A program made the position numbers and the translations under genes. The notes beneath the pieces are model-generated. The model was not told the origin of the DNA. It saw only the letters and a list, made by a program, of their open reading frames with translations, and made no database searches. Source: Alphaproteobacteria bacterium (GTDB lineage: Bacteria > Pseudomonadota > Alphaproteobacteria > Ferrovibrionales > Ferrovibrionaceae). Taken from it: a stretch of DNA of 64,000 nucleotides. This document shows positions 60,787-64,000 of the stretch, one piece after another. The stretch is from contig CANJGB010000016.1 of the NCBI GenBank assembly GCA_947473805.1, forward strand, positions 16,642-80,641, written 5' to 3'. Every line of letters starts with the position of its first letter. Position 1 is the stretch's first letter.

Positions 60787-61263
60787 TCAGAACCAGGCGC
60801 GCAGGCCGTCGCGGACGGCGCGAAGGCGGGTGAATACACCCTGCGAATAGGCGTTCTCCAGCAGCAAGGCCTTGGCCCATAGCCAAATGCCATAGCCGCG
60901 GGCGAACCAAGGGATGGTGAGCAGTTTGGCCTTATTGGTATGGAACAGTCGTTCGACCACGACAATCTTGGCAATCTCGCCCAACACGAGTGCCGCGATG
61001 CCGTAGACGGCGTGGTGGCCGTGGACGAGATAGGCGGCCAGCGGCTTCAGCGGTTCCAGCAGCAAGACGGGAATCAGGAAGCAGCCGAGAGTCGCATAGG
61101 GCGGTAACCCCGCAACCCAGACCTCAGCGCGGTGCCAGAATGGCCAGCTCGCCAGCCAGCAACCGAACGGACGCAACGCCGCGAAGAAAACCGCATCGAT
61201 CAGAAAATACAGGACAGCGAACGGCAGGATGACCAGCCGCCAGGGATTTCGCCGCGATTTCAT
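60787..61263 (-). CDS. Small membrane protein of unknown function
   Basis: The 158-residue protein starts 'MKSRRNPWRLVILPFAVLYF' and has three hydrophobic helices, including 'LPPYATLGCFLIPVLLLEPL' and 'YGIAALVLGEIAKIVVVERL'. Its C-terminus 'KLLTIPWFARGYGIWLWAKA' is amphipathic. I recognise no family. GGGA near the start and the size of the helices support coding. Confidence 0.75.
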   Translation of the reverse strand: MKSRRNPWRLVILPFAVLYFLIDAVFFAALRPFGCWLASWPFWHRAEVWVAGLPPYATLGCFLIPVLLLEPLKPLAAYLVHGHHAVYGIAALVLGEIAKIVVVERLFHTNKAKLLTIPWFARGYGIWLWAKALLLENAYSQGVFTRLRAVRDGLRAWF

Positions 61264-61533
61264 GGAGGGACAATCGGCCCCAATAGTGGTCGGCATGTGT
61301 TCGAGCACCCCAATTAGGGGAATCAAAATTCGTCCCGATCCGGGAGCCGATCACCCCTAAAACCCAAATCAATTCAGTGGTTTGTGCGGGCCTGCCCCAA
61401 CGTCAGAGCCATCTTCCGCGTAAATGCTGCGCTGCAGCGCCCATGGCACGAATTCTGCTGTTTATCCTGCTAATCGCAGTCTGCTGTACTGATTTGACAC
61501 AGCACAGATTGCCGATTTGGAAAGCAAGCGGTT
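61264..61533. other. Upstream region of the RTX gene
   Basis: The 270 bases between the membrane protein start and the RTX gene are less GC-rich than their surroundings. They should carry promoters for both genes, but I cannot point to a convincing hexamer pair or a repeat. Confidence 0.5.
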
Positions 61534-63798
61534 ATGGCCAGCATCAACGGAAGACCGAACGACGACGTCCTGCAGGGCACCGATGGTGCTGACGTCATCA
61601 CCCCGGGCCTTGGCGCGGACGTGATCTATGCCGGCAAGGGCAACGACCAGGTGTGGGCCGACGGCGGCAACGACTCGGTATTCGGTGGCGACGACGCGGA
61701 CCAGCTCGGCGGCGGAGACGGCAATGACCTGCTGTATGGCGATAACGGCAACGACACCCTGATCGGCGATGCCGGCGACGATGTACTGGTCGGTGGCGCG
61801 GGCAACAACGTTCTGTACGGCGGCCTCGGTATTGACGGCCTGTACGGCAGCGACGGCAATGACACGCTGGTCGGCGACCAGGGCAATGACTGGCTTGCAG
61901 CCGGACTTGGTAATGATTCGCTGAATGGCGGCGACGACAACGACTTTGTCGCCGGCGGCGAAGGCGACGACTTCATGACCGGCGACAATGGTGACGATGG
62001 CATCTACGGCGCCTCGGGCCGCGACACGCTGTATGGCGGGGAAGGCAACGACACGCTGGTGGCCGACGAAGACGACGACACGCTGGTCGGCGGCAATGGT
62101 AATGACGGCCTGTACGGCGGCACCGGCAACGACACCATCAGCGGCGGCGAAGGCAATGACTGGCTGGAAGGCGGCCTTGGCCTCGACAGCCTGTATGGCG
62201 GCAACGGCTCCGACTATGTGGCCGGTGGCGACGACCGCGGCATCCTGTATGGCGGCGCTGGCGACGATGCCGTCTATGGCGGCAATGGGGCCGACCTGGT
62301 CGATGGCGGCGATAACAACGACGTTCTGGTTGGCTACGGCGACAGCGACACGATTTACGGCGGCAGCGGCAACGACGGCCTGTACGGCAAGGACGGAAAT
62401 GACAGCCTGGTTGCCGGCGAGGGTGATGACTGGGCCGAGGGCAACGAGGACCAGGATTACGTTTCCGGCGGCAACGGCGTCGACACCGTGTTCGGTGGCG
62501 CAGGCAATGACTCCGTTTATGGCGGCGACAGCAATGACCTCGTCTATGGCGACACCGGCAACGACCTGATGCATGGCGACCAGGGCGACGATCGGCTGGA
62601 AGGCAGCGACGGCAACGACACGCTGTTCGGCGACGACGGCAACGACACCATGTTCGGCGCGAACGACGACGACAACCTGTTCGGCGGCAACGGCAACGAC
62701 GTGATGTGGGGCTGGACCGGCAACGACTCCATGGTCGGCAGCGATGGCACCGATCTGCTTGTCGGCGAGGGCGGCAGCGATACGCTGGATGGCGGGAACA
62801 GCAACGACTCGCTCTATGGCGGTGACGATGCCGACCGCCTGCTGGCTGGCGACGGCGACGACTATGTCGAGGGTGGTCAGGGCAATGACTATGTCGAGGC
62901 CGGCAACGGCGCCGACAATGTCGATGCGGGTGACGGCGACGACACTGTGTTCGGCGGCGAGGCCAGCGACACCATCATTGGCGGCACCGGCAGCGACTAT
63001 ATCGACGGCGGCAACGATCGCGATCTGCTGGTCGGCGGTGACGGCGACGACACTCTGCTGGGTGGCGAAAGCGACGACACGCTATACGGCCAGGACGGCA
63101 ATGACTGGCTCGATCTCGCCAACGGCAACGACTATGCCGAGGGTGGCATCGGCGACGACACGTTGTCGGGCGGTGAAGGCAATGACACAATTTTCGGCCA
63201 GGATGGCAATGACGCGATTGACCTGGGCAACGGCAATGACGTCGCCGACGGCGGCGATGGCGATGACAAGATTACCGCGTCAGAGGGCAATGACACGCTG
63301 CTGGGTGGCCTGGGCAACGACTATATGGACGGCGGCAACGGCGACGACTGGTTCGTCGGCGGCAGCGGCTCGGACACCATGGTCGGCGGCTACGGCAACG
63401 ACACGTACTGGTACGACCGCACCGGCGAGGGCGATACGAAGCCGCTGAGCGAGGAAGAGCTCAAGGCACTTGAAGCCCAGGACCCTAAGGCCCTGACGGG
63501 GGAGGTCGCGAAGGACGCGAACACTGACGTCATCGTCGAGGTGGACAGCCGCAACACGCTGGTCATCAAGGACAGCAACGGCATTTCCGCTGATGAAGTG
63601 TTCTTCACCCATGGCAAGGACAGCTGGACCATCAACTTCAAGGACGGCTCGGACAGCGTGACCTTTACGGCCGGCTCAATCCACGACGTCGTGCTGCAGG
63701 ACGCCAAGGGTTCAATCGGCGGCTTCACCTGGACTGGCGAAGACTTCGCCTTCAACGAGAAGCTGGACACTGTCGCCGAGTTCGGCGGCTTCAAGTAA
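61534..63798 (+). CDS. All-repeat RTX calcium-binding protein
   Basis: The 754-residue acidic protein starts 'MASINGRPNDDVLQGTDGAD' and from about residue 8 to 625 is nearly all hemolysin-type nonapeptides (GGxGxDxxx), such as 'GGDGNDLLYGDNGNDTLIGD'. That makes a long beta-roll with dozens of calcium sites. The last 130 residues form a distinct C-terminal region with 'VIVEVDSRNTLVIKDSNG' and 'DSWTINFKDGSDSVTFTAGS', like the type I secretion end of other RTX proteins. No signal peptide, enzyme domain, ABC exporter or HlyD-like gene is nearby, so export partners must be elsewhere. It may be a surface or matrix protein. Confidence 0.93.
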   Translation: MASINGRPNDDVLQGTDGADVITPGLGADVIYAGKGNDQVWADGGNDSVFGGDDADQLGGGDGNDLLYGDNGNDTLIGDAGDDVLVGGAGNNVLYGGLGIDGLYGSDGNDTLVGDQGNDWLAAGLGNDSLNGGDDNDFVAGGEGDDFMTGDNGDDGIYGASGRDTLYGGEGNDTLVADEDDDTLVGGNGNDGLYGGTGNDTISGGEGNDWLEGGLGLDSLYGGNGSDYVAGGDDRGILYGGAGDDAVYGGNGADLVDGGDNNDVLVGYGDSDTIYGGSGNDGLYGKDGNDSLVAGEGDDWAEGNEDQDYVSGGNGVDTVFGGAGNDSVYGGDSNDLVYGDTGNDLMHGDQGDDRLEGSDGNDTLFGDDGNDTMFGANDDDNLFGGNGNDVMWGWTGNDSMVGSDGTDLLVGEGGSDTLDGGNSNDSLYGGDDADRLLAGDGDDYVEGGQGNDYVEAGNGADNVDAGDGDDTVFGGEASDTIIGGTGSDYIDGGNDRDLLVGGDGDDTLLGGESDDTLYGQDGNDWLDLANGNDYAEGGIGDDTLSGGEGNDTIFGQDGNDAIDLGNGNDVADGGDGDDKITASEGNDTLLGGLGNDYMDGGNGDDWFVGGSGSDTMVGGYGNDTYWYDRTGEGDTKPLSEEELKALEAQDPKALTGEVAKDANTDVIVEVDSRNTLVIKDSNGISADEVFFTHGKDSWTINFKDGSDSVTFTAGSIHDVVLQDAKGSIGGFTWTGEDFAFNEKLDTVAEFGGFK

Positions 63799-63813
63799 CC
63801 CGGATTGTCCCTG

Positions 63814-63834
63814 GCCGCCCCGCGAGGGGGTGGC
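63814..63834 (+). terminator. Hairpin after the RTX gene
   Basis: GCCGCCCC (63814-63821) pairs with GGGGTGGC (63827-63834), 8 pairs with one G-T wobble and a 5-base loop. It lies 15 bases after the RTX stop and may end that message. Confidence 0.45.
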
Positions 63835-64000
63835 TGTGGGGCCAGTCCAACCTGGTCTGCATCCCTTAAAGGGCTCCAAGATTTGAGGGAGAATTCGGCC
63901 TCCACATGGAGGAGGTACGATGCCAAGGAAGCGATATACGGCGGAGCAGATCATCGGGCTGCTGCGGCAGGCCGAGGTGGAGCTGGCAAAGGGCCGGACG
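63835..64000 (+). mobile_element. Left part of an IS3-type insertion sequence, cut by the window edge
   Basis: A transposase OrfA start lies at 63920. The element's left end should be somewhere between the RTX stop at 63798 and that start; I cannot fix the terminal inverted repeat without the right end. Everything downstream of 64000 is missing. Confidence 0.65.
63920..64000 (+). CDS. IS3 family transposase OrfA, N-terminal 27 residues
   Basis: The visible part reads 'MPRKRYTAEQIIGLLRQAE' and continues to the window end. That is the standard start of IS3-family (IS407/IS2-like) OrfA helix-turn-helix proteins, which pair with an OrfB integrase by frameshifting. GGAGGAGG lies 6 bases before the ATG. 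OrfB would follow outside the window. Confidence 0.85.
   Translation, partial: MPRKRYTAEQIIGLLRQAEVELAKGRT

Noticed and set aside
61462..62574. A 370-residue open frame on the minus strand antisense to the RTX gene
   Set aside because: It is made by the reverse complement of the GGxGxD codons, has a low-complexity Val/Ala make-up and no ribosome site. The plus-strand RTX frame explains the sequence.
61534..63500. Repeats resembling a CRISPR array
   Set aside because: Spacing is 27 bases with varied codons and the reading frame is kept. There are no unique spacers and no cas genes.
1..64000. tRNA, rRNA and CRISPR loci
   Set aside because: I looked for T-loop words (GGTTCRANNCC on both strands) in the gaps and found none with a matching acceptor stem. 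No rRNA-like stretch is present. Short or odd RNAs could be missed.

Overview
The window is 64 kb of GC-rich, densely coding DNA from an alphaproteobacterium, probably a free-living aerobe of the Rhodospirillales or a related order. The evidence is a prs-rplY(CTC type)-pth-ychF run, a petABC cytochrome bc1 operon, a phasin, an EnvZ-type kinase end, oxygen-dependent coproporphyrinogen oxidase, a Bug-type solute receptor, and paired MaoC, LLM and amidohydrolase genes. The assignment rests on gene content and style only. I found no rRNA, tRNA or CRISPR array. One IS3-type transposase begins at the right edge.

Layout. 1-5.4 kb: kinase C-terminus, an orphan protein, a PAS protein, CsaA-like protein, a phasin with an expanded Met-rich repeat and a clear promoter/operator, TetR, proC, YbjN, UbiK. 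5.5-11.8 kb: lgt-MidA pair, SnoaL protein, Bug receptor, membrane fatty acid hydroxylase, pgeF and a lipoprotein. 11.9-15.5 kb: prs, rplY, pth, ychF. 15.5-18.2 kb: amidohydrolase, two MaoC hydratases, dienelactone hydrolase. 18.2-24.3 kb (minus strand): petABC, then mtnP, apt, a VOC protein and an arginine (phosphagen) kinase gene interrupted by a single in-frame amber codon. 24.4-29.7 kb: trmL, hemF, a secreted protein, a 25-residue Lys/Ala peptide gene with a strong 3' hairpin, then cca, DUF6111, Nudix and DUF1285 genes. 29.8-36.5 kb: four-gene MoxR/DUF58/DUF4159/membrane-protein operon. 36.6-41.7 kb: GNAT, then a LysR regulator divergent from DoxX, glutathionyl-hydroquinone reductase, pirin and DODA dioxygenase. 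This resembles the E. coli YhaJ/YqjF/YqjG/YhaK set. 41.7-50.5 kb: large MscS channel, alpha/beta hydrolase, RND pump and adaptor divergent from a TetR repressor with a palindromic operator. 50.5-55.9 kb: GT4 glycosyltransferase, an FMN reductase pseudogene broken by an 11-bp tandem duplication, an orphan protein, and a GT2/LpxB-N-like/ArnT-like trio. 56-61.3 kb: Dps, LLM oxidoreductase, BaiN-type flavoprotein, DUF2238, ankyrin and small envelope proteins. 61.5-63.8 kb: a 754-residue protein made almost wholly of RTX calcium-binding repeats, followed by the IS3 element.

The most unusual items are the amber-split phosphagen kinase beside adenine-salvage and respiratory genes, the all-repeat RTX protein beside an insertion sequence, the Lys/Ala micro-gene, the repeat-expanded phasin and the quinone-stress cluster with its inverted-repeat promoter region. 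Functional statements come from motifs read by eye. No database search was possible.
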